Position numbers and translations under genes: made by a program. From Tribonema minus (taxonomy: Eukaryota; Sar; Xanthophyceae; Tribonematales; Tribonemataceae), in the NCBI GenBank assembly GCA_017506865.1, contig JAFCMP010000552.1:186001-250000 (forward strand): 64,000 bases of DNA. Reading direction: 5' to 3'. Positions 23,664 through 32,299 of the stretch are shown piece after piece; position 1 is the stretch's first letter, and every line of letters starts with the position of its first letter. Under the pieces are notes generated by a model that was not told the DNA's origin, did not search any database, and saw only the letters and a list, made by a program, of their open reading frames with translations.

Positions 23664-24248
23664 TCAGCGATGCGCACGCAGCACCCGAAGTACCTTGTCA
23701 ACTAGCAACTCGCCGTCTAGCGCCTTTTCCCGCAGCATGGGATTGACTTCGCCGTCCACCATGAGCATCTCGCGCAGTTCCTCGTCAGTGCACAGGTCAT
23801 CATCCTGCTGCACTTGCGCGCCTTGCTCGCCTGGAGGCACCGGTGACGCTCCATTGGTGGTACTAGCCTCTGGTGACGCTCCACTGGTCACGCCTGTGTC
23901 TGGTGACGCTCTGTTGGTCGTGTCTGTGTCTGGTGATGCTCCACTGGTCGCGCCTGTGTCTGGTGACGCTCCATTGGCAGCGCATGCCGCTGGTGATGCT
24001 CCGTGGCTCTCTGTTTCTGGTGATGCTCCGCTGGTAGATGCCGTCGCTGAGCGTTGTGGTTCAAAGTGCTTGGCGAGCCCCTTTTGCAACCCGTCTGCCA
24101 TTACGGCGTCAGACTGCATATGATATGCAGTGGCTACTGCTGCCTGTTGCGCGCGCGGGTCTGGCTCCGCTTCTGCTGCACGCATCAGCCAATCTTGAAG
24201 TAGCCCAACACTGGCATCCTTCAAATCAACTATTTCTCCATCCTGCAC
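23664..24248 (-). pseudogene. Protease-RT linker with 30-bp minisatellite
   Basis: A 194-residue frame in phase with the reverse transcriptase frame and separated from it by one TGA. The N-terminal part contains VDLKDASVGLLQDWLMRAAE, the middle has six or seven repeats of a GASPDTGATS-type decapeptide, and the C-terminal part is acidic (DDDLCTDEELREMLMVDGE). No enzymatic motif. It fits a spacer between protease and reverse transcriptase. Confidence 0.6.
23842..24050 (-). repeat. Coding minisatellite, 30-bp unit
   Basis: About six tandem units, mostly 30 bp and one 27 bp, each starting TGGTGAYGCTCC on the plus strand, encode GASP-containing decapeptides on the minus strand. Unit lengths are multiples of three, so copy-number change keeps the frame. 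Confidence 0.85.
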
Positions 24249-25768
24249 TGGAGACTACGCTGCCGATGTGGGTATTGCGCCGTATCAAAAGTGGCATTGT
24301 TGAAATATTGACCACTTTGGCGTGCACTACATTCGCCGATGCCACGCGCACTGCCGCTAGCGCCACACGCGCGCCGCGCTGTGTCAGATCCTCCATGACC
24401 TGAGTGGTGCCTGGCACAAACACACCGTCATACTCCGACACTCCCTCCAGTTTTGGGTGCAAGCTCATCTCTAAAATCTGTTCTTCAAAGGGCGGTGTAC
24501 AACGTCCTCTGTGAGCCTTGCAGCCCTGTGCTGAGGTGGTGAAACTGCTGCCTCGGTAGGAGTACTTAATGACCCACGGCGCTTAATCTCACCAAGTGCC
24601 GCAGCTGCATCTCTAGCAGTCACTATAGGTGCAACTGGTCCACTGGCTCCAAGCGGCGCAAAAATTGGCTTGCCAGTCTCATATGATATGACCGAGCCAA
24701 ACTTCACAAAGAAGTCAGTGCCTAGATGCCATCCATGCCTGGCAGCTCCACAATGAAACACCTATGCTGGCACTGCTTACCCCCGAACTGTAACCATAGG
24801 GTCACCGCGCCAAGAATGGGGATGGACTTGCACATGTCAGCGAGCTCTATGACAGTGTTACGCCTCTCCACACGGCATCTAGCTCCAGCTGGCAAGTTTT
24901 CAGCTTGCTTGCAAGACAGCAGCGTGATGTCAGCGCCGGTGTCTACCAACATCTTCAAGCCGCGCTCCACGACAGCGCACTCGCTGCTCTTGCACTGGTC
25001 GCCACACAGGCGCCATGTGGTGTGCACAAAACCTCGGCTCTGCCAGCCATCAGAATCTGTCTCTGCGGCGTTGGCGATCGCGCCAAACTTGAACACCTTG
25101 CTGGTGTCATGCACGGCATCAGAGCGCGCGCTCTGGTCATTTGCCATCTGGCATCTTGCAGGTGTCGTCTGGCACCCTTCTCTGGCCACCTGGCATCTTG
25201 CAGGTATTGTCTGGCACCCTCTTCTGGCATTCTGGTCACTGGTCTCTCTGATATCTCTGGCGCCACCATTGCCCTCCCACTCTGGCTCCATTCTGGCATC
25301 CTCATCGCTCATGCCGGCAGCTGCGCTGCGCATTGCAGCCGCGCGAACTGCTTGTACATCACTAGCATCTGGCCAGCTGGCGTCAAGGAGTCGCGCCTCC
25401 TCATCACCACTCTCCTCCTCTGTGTCCCAGAAGTCTAGCACATCGCCCTTGTAGCTTGCTGGGTGCATGCGCTGAGCACTGTTACCTTGTGCGCCTTCTG
25501 TGCTGCCAGTACGTTGAGCACTGCCACTCACAACGCTCACTGGCGCACCAACTGTGCTGCAAGTAGGTTGAGCGCTGCTGCTTGACACGCCAGCTGTATT
25601 GTCGTTACGCTGAGCACTGTGCTGCAAGTCACTGCTGCTCGGCTGAGCACCGCCGTCATCAAGCTCCGCCACAGCACGTTGTGCTCTGGCAACATCTTCC
25701 TCATCTTCGGGAACATGCACTAAAACGTTCTGCGCAGCAGTCATCCACTCTGGTGGTGGCGCATTCAA
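24226..25768 (-). pseudogene. Retropepsin-like aspartic protease region of the retroelement
   Basis: The frame 25768-24722 has an Asp/Glu/Ser-rich N-terminus with SAQ-type repeats (SAQPTCSTVGAP, SAQRTGSTEGAQ) and a Cys-containing direct repeat (GCQTIPARCQ, GCQTTPARCQ). The protease core follows: KMLVDTGADITLLS (catalytic Asp codon at 24943-24941), then a flap region and CFIVELPGMDGI. The LGTDFF block expected next lies in another frame (24761-24471), so a one-base change interrupts the domain near 24722. A third frame (24468-24226) continues with VPGTTQVMEDLTQRG and NISTMPLLIRRNTHIG, typical of the segment before reverse transcriptase. These frame changes mark decay. Confidence 0.8.
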
Positions 25769-25769
25769 G

Positions 25770-28010
25770 TCATGTATTAGCTCGAAGCCCTGCTCTGCTG
25801 ATCCATGATTCCTGCCGCATAGCTGCGCGCAAAATGAAAGCTGCTGCCCTGGGCATGACTAGGTTTGCTATCATGAGGCTGAGCCTGTCCTTGGGCAAAG
25901 CTGGCAATGGCTTGTTGTAGGTCATGATCCTTAGAAACTGATCATGCGTGGGCACTGTTGCATGTTCAACTACGCCATCATCCTGAGCACTGCGCACATA
26001 GTATTGCCCAGGTACGCCAGGGTGACGTCTAATAGGGCTAGGAAGCAAGCCAGCAGTGCTGTAAACACATTTTTTGCCTTTCATGCGTGGTTTGAGAAAC
26101 AGCAGGGATCCAAGCTCCAGCACCGCCGCACGCATCGAGGTCTGTGTAGTGCGCCGCACAATTGCATTGATGAAAGCTCTAAAACACTGAACTGCCTCAC
26201 GTGCCCCCGGTCTAGCTTTTACTATGGCGCAGTAAACTCTGGTGCGCCTGCAGGGGCATCCCAACAGCTTGCCCGGCAGCAGCGCTGTGTACACCGCGTA
26301 CCCCCTGCTGACTAGAAACTGCTTCGCCGCTTGCCAAGCCTTGGAACGCAGCATCTGCTGCACATTCTCAAGAAGTGCAAACTTGACCCTCCCGGCTATC
26401 AGGCTACTGGCTGCCATACTGGTACACTCCGCCGCGGCGCCTCCGCGGAGGACGCCGTCATGACTGCCTTCGCGGATGACGCCGTCATGACTCGAGTAGT
26501 CCGTGCATGGCGGGCTATACGTGACGACATCAGGCTTCGCTAGCGCCACTGCCTCCGCTATTGCCTGGTCGCCGACGCTGAAAACAATACTTCTGGTGCC
26601 GCAAAACGCTGTCTTGTACGCCGCGACCACAATGGGGTCAATGTCCACTGCCAGCTGCGTCTCCACCCCCACACCGTGCTCGCGCAGCTGCTCGAAGCCT
26701 GCCTCCCAGCCGCCGATGCCCGCGAACAGGGATACGTGCTTGAGCGTCCTGACGCACCCGTTGGTCGTCTGGTGCGTGTGTACCGGTGCGGCCGTCTCAG
26801 ATCCCTGTGCCACGGCAGAGAGGTGAGGTTGAGAGGCGAGAGGATCGGGTGAGCCAATGCCCATGCACGTCTGGCGATTGCTGGCGAGGTCAGGTGAAAG
26901 TCGTGACTGGCTACCATCACCTAGCTCAACGCTGCTAGAAGCGCCGCCGCTGGCGCTGCTGGTGCCATCAAGTCTTGTAGTCAACGTGCTCTGCGCGTCA
27001 GATTGCAGGTGCGCAAGTGGTACGAGCATGACTGGTGCTGGCTCTCGTGTAGCGTCACTCCGGGTTGAAGTTGAATTTGAGGTTGACGCGCGCGCCGCCA
27101 CTGCGCTCCTCGCCTTTGTGCAGTGATCAGCTGAGCGCCGAGCAGATGATGCGCATGCATGTATATCGCGCGCGCCGCTGGTGCTGAGCAGCGCTGCTGC
27201 GTCAACTGGTGAAGTTCGAGCACCCGGTTTGACCGCGGTTGAAGTATGCGTATGAGCACTGGCAGAATCATGCTGATTGGCAGAGTCATGCTTGTCACTG
27301 GCTCTGAGCACTGCTGCGCCGGCAGATGAATCATGCGTACTGGACCCAGTCGATGTTGAATCATGCGCGACATCAGTTGAAGTTGAACTGCGAGTGCCAG
27401 CATCAGCGCTGCACGCGCGCAATCTAGGCGCTCCAGCTCGTGACCTGCCTCCAGCGCTCGCGCCGCTGCTGCCACTAGCGGCTGCACCGTGCACTTCACC
27501 TTTCTTGCGCCGCTCGCACTCCAAGATCAAACCATCCGTGGAGATGTCCGCGAAAACGTCCTTCACGCTCGCCGCTGCTGCGCGCCTAGCGCCACGCGAC
27601 CTGCTCCTGTTGCCGCGCAAGTGACTCCTGCGCCTGTTGCCATTGCGCCTACCGCCGTCGCGCCTGTCGCCACCGCGCCCGCCGCTGCGCGACCAGCTCC
27701 TGTACGTGGTCGCTGTTGCTGCGGCGCCGCGTGTCGCCAGCAGGCGAGTGAGAACGCTTGCGCCCGCGTTTGCCAGCGTGCTGCTGCTTCGTGGAGCGGG
27801 ACCTGCCGCCGTTGCGCCCCCAAGCCTGCTCGCGCCATGATGTCTGTGCGCCATAGTCCGTGTCACGGCTGCTCCTGGGAGGCGGCCCTTGCAGGCTGCG
27901 CTGAATGACGGAGCTCTCCGCGCACTCCCTCCTGAGCGCTGCCGCATCAAACCGCAGCTGCTCCAGTCTGGTCTGCAGGCCGCGCGCCTCGTCCTGCATG
28001 TCCAGCACAC
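25770..28010 (-). CDS. Cytosine-5 DNA methyltransferase domain in the retroelement polyprotein
   Basis: A 746-codon frame. The first 410 residues are basic, then Ser/Thr/Ala-rich linker. The methyltransferase spans about 420-735. Motif I is HVSLFAGIGGWEAGF (about 425-439, SAM binding). Motif IV is YSPPCTDYS, with the catalytic Cys at about residue 502. Motif VI is LLENVQ (ENV at 548-550). A motif VIII-like CRRTRVYCAIV and a motif X-like IANLVMPRAAAFIL follow. The enzyme class transfers a methyl group from SAM to cytosine C5 in DNA. The target-recognition region between VIII and X is divergent and partly basic. It ends two bases before the protease frame, and the two frames overlap openly for several codons, so frameshift translation is possible. 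It belongs to the retroelement by strand, contiguity and order. Motifs appear intact although neighbouring parts are broken. Confidence 0.88.
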   Translation of the reverse strand: MCWTCRTRRAACRPDWSSCGLMRQRSGGSARRAPSFSAACKGRLPGAAVTRTMAHRHHGASRLGGATAAGPAPRSSSTLANAGASVLTRLLATRGAAATATTYRSWSRSGGRGGDRRDGGRRNGNRRRSHLRGNRSRSRGARRAAAASVKDVFADISTDGLILECERRKKGEVHGAAASGSSGASAGGRSRAGAPRLRACSADAGTRSSTSTDVAHDSTSTGSSTHDSSAGAAVLRASDKHDSANQHDSASAHTHTSTAVKPGARTSPVDAAALLSTSGARDIHACASSARRSADHCTKARSAVAARASTSNSTSTRSDATREPAPVMLVPLAHLQSDAQSTLTTRLDGTSSASGGASSSVELGDGSQSRLSPDLASNRQTCMGIGSPDPLASQPHLSAVAQGSETAAPVHTHQTTNGCVRTLKHVSLFAGIGGWEAGFEQLREHGVGVETQLAVDIDPIVVAAYKTAFCGTRSIVFSVGDQAIAEAVALAKPDVVTYSPPCTDYSSHDGVIREGSHDGVLRGGAAAECTSMAASSLIAGRVKFALLENVQQMLRSKAWQAAKQFLVSRGYAVYTALLPGKLLGCPCRRTRVYCAIVKARPGAREAVQCFRAFINAIVRRTTQTSMRAAVLELGSLLFLKPRMKGKKCVYSTAGLLPSPIRRHPGVPGQYYVRSAQDDGVVEHATVPTHDQFLRIMTYNKPLPALPKDRLSLMIANLVMPRAAAFILRAAMRQESWISRAGLRANT

Positions 28011-28194
28011 GCCGCCTCTGACCGCTGGCCACGCGCTGGTTGCATACGCGTTCCACTCCTTGCAGCTCCGAGTGGTCCGGTGATCCGCGAAGCTTGCACC
28101 TGCGTGCTGCAGCTGGTCCTGAGCTCACTGATGGCTTGTGCCGCAGCTCAACATGTAGCATATGCAATCCCGTAATCCAGTGCAGTCCAGACAC
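27649..28194 (-). pseudogene. Coiled-coil, basic N-terminal segment of the retroelement (possible Gag remnant)
   Basis: This frame overlaps the start of the methyltransferase frame but reads better: LQGVERVCNQRVASGQRRR, then a heptad-like LDMQDEARGLQTRLEQLRF and DAAALRRECAE, then an Arg/Lys/Gln-rich tail (KQQHAGKRGRKRSHSP). A coiled coil followed by a basic tail would suit a Gag-like or nucleic-acid-binding protein. No CCHC zinc knuckle is seen. A frame change near 27640 would connect it with the downstream frame. Confidence 0.45.
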
Positions 28195-28340
28195 AAAGCG
28201 TTTTCAGTATAGTGTAGCAGAATCAACAGTGCCTGACAATGCAAGCTTGTACAGGATGCGACATTTGAGAGCCTCTCCTACGCAATGTGTTGCTGTTTGT
28301 GTGCACTGCTGCTCCAGTTGTGTGTTGACTGCCGCATAGC
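28140..28340 (+). repeat. Diverged copy of the CAGTGCAGTTCAGACAC repeat
   Basis: Similar to 37620-37800 and 44340-44510 over most of its length, with many substitutions. It abuts the 5' end of the retroelement. A 27-bp tandem pair (CAGATGGCATTGCGGGCCTT) follows at about 28483-28532. Confidence 0.6.
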
Positions 28341-28801
28341 ACCTGTTGTACGTATTGGAGGACCTGCAGGTGGGTCATGATGCTTCTTTTTGGTTGACGA
28401 TTAGAGCGCACATGGTGCCAAGTGGCATGGTGGCTGACAGCACTCGACTTTCCAGCATAAACTTGTGGTGCACATTTTTCTTCAGATGGCATTGCGGGCC
28501 TTGATGTTCAGATGGCATTGCGGGCCTTGATGGTGCAGCTTTGTATGCGTATGTGCAGCAAGTTTGTTATGTAAGTGCATTAATCGTAGGGGGGACACGC
28601 ACATAGCTTGCGCACACAGATTTGTTTGTCACGCACACAATTCACTGTTTTCAGCGCATGTGCATTTACCCAGCTGCGGCATACCCAGTCTACCAAGGGT
28701 GGGGCGCCGCAATGGTGCCTATACATGCTAGCGCACTGCCACGTGTCCATTTCTGGTTTTGAGGCATATGATATTTTAAAGCATGTCCCCATGGGGCCAT
28801 A

Positions 28802-29073
28802 TTATTCAGGTCCCCCAGTATAGCAAGTGCTCAGCTCGTCCGACAGCTGAGCACCCAGTGGCACCTCTCTGACCTTGATGTCAGACACTTTCCTGAACTC
28901 TTTGTACAATTGCGTTGCTGGACTGATGACGCAGAGCGTGTCATTTACGGTTTGAGCCACCTCCTGCGCAAGTGCAAAGCTCTTCATCATCCTGGGCCAC
29001 TTTGCATCGCCCTTGCCAGTGGCACTTGACGGTATGTTGGCCAAAACATACTGCAGCCGTATGCGCCTGTAAA
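28802..29073 (-). CDS. Possible terminal exon of an unrecognised protein
   Basis: Minus-strand frame preceded by an acceptor-like TTTTACAG near 29073. It reads RIRLQYVLANIPSS, KWPRMMKSFALAQEVAQTV, CVISPATQLYKEF and VREVPLGAQLSDELSTC before a TAA. Amino-acid composition is balanced, unlike the low-complexity frames around it, which supports coding. No domain is recognised and no upstream exon could be found. It could be a host exon or a fragment of the nearby retroelement's Gag. Confidence 0.35.
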
Positions 29074-29299
29074 AATACGAAGGCGATGCAGAGGCATGTA
29101 AAAATACTGTAATCTATGATATTTCATTTTTGGCAAGAACCGCAGACCACTAGTAGCGGCGGCAGTAAGCTAGCCGAGCGCCCGCTGATGATATGATACT
29201 GGCGCACCGCAGATGCTGAAGAATGCAAGTATTAGTGTCAATAGTTGCACGAAAACTTCGAGATAGGGGCGGCACACCATCGGCGGCAGCAGCACGTAC

Positions 29300-29590
29300 G
29301 CCCACATGATGTCACAGCGGCAGCGGCATCACGTAGGCACTGTGCAGTGGTGACAAAATGACGGCACCGCAGCGGCGGCAGCAGCGCACATGCGGCACGC
29401 GCTCTGGCAGCGCTGGCCACCACCACAACAGCACAGAGGTACAAACATCACAAGAACAACGCGTGATGGCAAAGCATAGTCTTCGTAATTCAGCGGCATC
29501 ACAAGTGCCACGTGCAGTTATCATGGCAACGCTGCGACATCATAATGACATGGTCGCCCGCATCCTGCGCCATGATGCGCCTGTTCGTCT
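29300..29590 (+). repeat. Dispersed repeat, copy 1 (GGCAGCGGCATCACGAGTG family)
   Basis: Related copies occur at about 33540-33790, 33880-34160 and 35500-35760, all in the same orientation. Shared blocks: CCGCAGCGGCGGCAGCAGC, CAACAGCACAGAGGYACMAAC, CAGCGGCATCACGAGTGC and a GCTGCGACATSATA-like end. No coding frame is shared. Likely a non-autonomous element. Confidence 0.7.
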
Positions 29591-30471
29591 TACCACTACC
29601 TGCGGTATCCGCCACATTTCTCATGCGCTCTGCAGCAGTTGAGCGCTGCAAGCGCGGGCGCAGGGCTGCGGTGCAGGAGTGGCAACAACACTGCCTGGCG
29701 TGCTGTCATCTCCGCGGCTGGTGCCACCAGTGCTGGTGCAAGCACTATGTTGCGACGGCGCGCGGGCTACGCGCTCACGCACGACACACTGCGCGGCGCG
29801 TCGGCGCAGCGCGGCGCGCAGTGCAGCCTGCTGTTGGCGCTGTCCGCACGCATGGAGGCACGCGTCTATGTACAGCCCCAACGACGAGCTCGTGGCCGCA
29901 CGTGAGAGACTGCGGCGGCGGCGGTGCCGCTGCTGCGAGCGCGCGTGCCCGGGGGCAGGCATGCTGCAGCGCGACAAGCGCATCGGGCACTGCCGGTGTG
30001 CGAAAGAACCGCGTGGGAGATGCGCCGCCTGCGCGCCACGTTTATCCGACGGCACCTGCGAGGGTCGACGCAAGATGGTGCTGTGCGTGGTGGGGCTGGG
30101 CGCAATGACAATGCGCCTCACTAGCAAGCTTGCGAGCGCTTCTGAACAGCGGCACTGTCTGTGTACTACAGCCGCCTGCCGTTGGCGTAGCGGCTGCTTT
30201 GTCTGTAGCAGCAACGGTTGCACTTCGCCGAAAGCGCCTCCGCGACCTGTGCCCGCTTCGTCTGCACTTTCAGCGCCCAGCGGCTGCAGACTGTCAAGCC
30301 CGCCGTCATCACACACGCGTCGCTCGTGCATAGCACGTCACAGCACGGCGCTGCGCTTCGCGCAGAGCGCCCGGCACCCGAGAGAGAAGGCTCAACTCAC
30401 ACCGCACACACACACACAAACACACACGCCCGACCTCTCGTGCCCGCCCCGCTGCTGCTGCGTGCTGTCAG

Positions 30472-30785
30472 GCGAGCTCGTCGCCAGCGTCGTCCTTGTG
30501 CGCCGCGACATGCTCGAGCTCGTGGGCGCTACCGGCGGCGTGGAGGCGGCGCTCCGCCCCGGCTCGCACTTCCGTGGTGCGTGCCTGATGGTGCCGGGGC
30601 CGCTGCGCCTAGTGGCACCGCTGCGCGTGTGCACCTTGTGCGAGGCCTTTGTGCTGCCCGTCGCCGCCTTACGCGCCGTCGTCACTCGCCGCGGCGGCAC
30701 CGACGCGTGCATCGCCGCCGCGGCCGCCGCCACCTCCGCCGACTCCGATGCTGCTTCGACTGCCACTTTCACCGCTGCTGGTTGA
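30472..30785 (+). pseudogene. Cyclic-nucleotide-binding-domain-like exon fragment
   Basis: After an acceptor-like GTGCTGTCAG the frame reads GELVASVVLVRRDMLEL, VEAALRPGSHF, GACLMVPGPLRLVAPLRV and CTLCEAFVLPVAALRAVV, resembling the C-terminal half of a cNBD as found in voltage-gated cation channels (LRPGxxFG, cEVFVLp). It ends in an Ala-rich tail and stop. Upstream, 29745-29900 has a matching start (LLLALSARMEARVY and, in another frame, SPNDELVA), so the region seems broken by frame changes. Probably a degraded channel gene. Confidence 0.4.
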
Positions 30786-30849
30786 TGTCAACGGCGCCTG
30801 CGGCGGCGGCGGCGACGGCAGCAGCCTGTCCGACCCACTTCACAGACGG

Positions 30850-31121
30850 CAGCATACAACAAGGACGAGGGTGTGGTGAGAGCCGCTGCGGCAGCGGCGG
30901 CAGCGGCAGCGGCAGCGGCGGTGGTCAAGTCGGCGGTGCTGGAGGAGATTGTGGCGCTGCAGGGGTTCACGGCGGCTTGCGCGCCGGCGTCGGCGTTCCG
31001 GCGACAGTGGGACCGGCTTGTGGGGCTGGCGCTGCCGCAGAGGCTGTGGACATGCGTCACAACGCCGCTGCACGTCGCATCATGCCTGTTGGACCGCAGC
31101 GTCACGGAGAGGTCGTGGCAG
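30850..31121 (+). pseudogene. Possible channel S1-like fragment
   Basis: The frame reads AAYNKDEGVVR, a run of 13 Ala, then VVKSAVLEEIVALQGF, FRRQWDRLVGLALPQRLW and TTPLHVASCLLDRS, ending at a GTGCGC donor-like site. The Trp-Asp then hydrophobic then Pro pattern resembles the first transmembrane segment of EAG/HCN-type channels, which would normally precede a cNBD, not follow it. It may be the start of a second fragmentary gene. Weak. Confidence 0.25.
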
Positions 31122-31479
31122 GTGCGCGGGGGGGAGTGCGCTGCCACCGCCACGTGCGCTTTGGCGTCCCCCGCGTCGACTGCGTGCAGCCATCATGATT
31201 GTGCGGTCCCCTTGTGTGATGGCGAGACGATGCTCGTGCGCTGCGCATGATGCTTGACACGTGTGCGAACCAACAGTGCTGCCGCATCTGCGGTCGCTAC
31301 AAAATGTTGTGATGCAGGCAGTCTGGCTCACGTGCGTGAAGCGTAGCGTCATCATTGCGCTCTGTACAGTCCGGCACGCCACCGCGCGCGCTCAGCCCAG
31401 CCAGGACTCGGCACTCGTTCTGGTAACTTTTTGCTGAAATACTACTGATAGACTATTACTGACAACAATATTATACCTA

Positions 31480-31930
31480 CATACTGCACGTCGCCGTCAA
31501 CACGCCGCACTCGTGCGCGACGCCCTGCGCGACGTCGCAGCCGAATCTCAGCACTACTTCAAGTACAACAGTAGCTTCACCTACCCACTGTACATGCCTC
31601 GGGCACGCTGCCGTGCGCGTTCAGCGCCACCAACACGCCGCACTCGTGCGCGACGCCCTGCGCGACGTCGCAGCCGCAGCAAAGTGATTTTCTGTTGAAA
31701 AATACTATAAATACTTCGAAGTACTATATCTACTCACTGTACCTACCTCGGGCACGCCGCCGCACGCGCTCAGCGCCGCCAGCACGTCGACTCATGCGCA
31801 ACGCCTTTGCGACGTCGCAGCACAGCGCTACTTCAAGTGTAACAGTAGTAGACCTACCCACTGTACGTACCTCGGGCATGCTGCCGCGCGCGCTCAGCGC
31901 CGCCAACACGCCGCACTCGTGCGCAGTCTG
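31480..31930 (-). repeat. Tandem exon-like units (about 4 copies)
   Basis: Copies near 31490-31555, 31600-31680, 31745-31830 and 31870-31930 share a core that on the minus strand reads DVAQGVAHECGVLVAL, then a GSVPE-like end at a GT donor and a CACTGTACRTACCTCGGG spacer. One copy lacks a base, which shifts its frame. The arrangement looks like an exon with its flanking intron duplicated in tandem. The upstream minus frame (32284-31930) is Cys-rich (VCLQCTWRLQGLPQAPCPAC). Product unknown. Confidence 0.5.
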
Positions 31931-32299
31931 AGACAGACATGCAGTCTTGCACACACGCCCTTTGAGGTTGATGACTGCGCGCCAAAGCTGCGCGTTGCTG
32001 CCACGACGCCGCTGTCGCCACCACCTTAAATCCTGGTTCTCCGCATTTGTACCCACTGGCAGTGCATCAACACCCACCCACGCGTGTTCACAGCACGGCA
32101 CATGGTGCCGCTGCCGCACCGGCGCCGCCGCCGCCGCCACTACAGGTCCTGGTCCTCGACTACACGCTGGACACGGTGCTTGCGGCAAGCCTTGCAAGCG
32201 CCATGTGCACTGCAAACAAACCTGCTGCCGCGTGACTCCGTCACTGCATGCCACTGGCACTACGCTGCTGAGCATGCAAACCATTCTACAGCCGGTGCC

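Larger units (their letters stand above)
21618..28194 (-). mobile_element. Degraded Ty3/gypsy-like retroelement carrying a cytosine-5 DNA methyltransferase
   Basis: In coding order on the minus strand: a basic coiled-coil segment (28194-27649), a Ser/Ala/Thr-rich linker leading into a C5-methyltransferase (to 25770), an aspartic protease (25768-24722), a short linker, and reverse transcriptase plus RNase H (to 21618). All parts are on one strand without a gap and are separated only by frame changes and one in-frame TGA, as expected for a decayed polyprotein. I see no integrase after RNase H; the element ends in arm repeat sequence. I could not find paired LTRs. Integrase-C-terminus sequence lies separately at 39.2-39.6 kb on the other strand. 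Disruptions at about 27640, 25770, 24722, 24480, 24250 and 23664 mean this copy is probably not autonomous. Confidence 0.85.

Noticed and set aside
21618..28194. DIRS-type element (which can carry a methylase domain)
   Set aside because: No tyrosine recombinase; DIRS methylases are adenine-type, while this one has cytosine-5 motifs, and an aspartic protease is present.
29679..30785. A single 368-residue protein
   Set aside because: The first two thirds are Arg/Cys-rich with an (AC)n-encoded run. Only the last part after an acceptor-like site looks coding.
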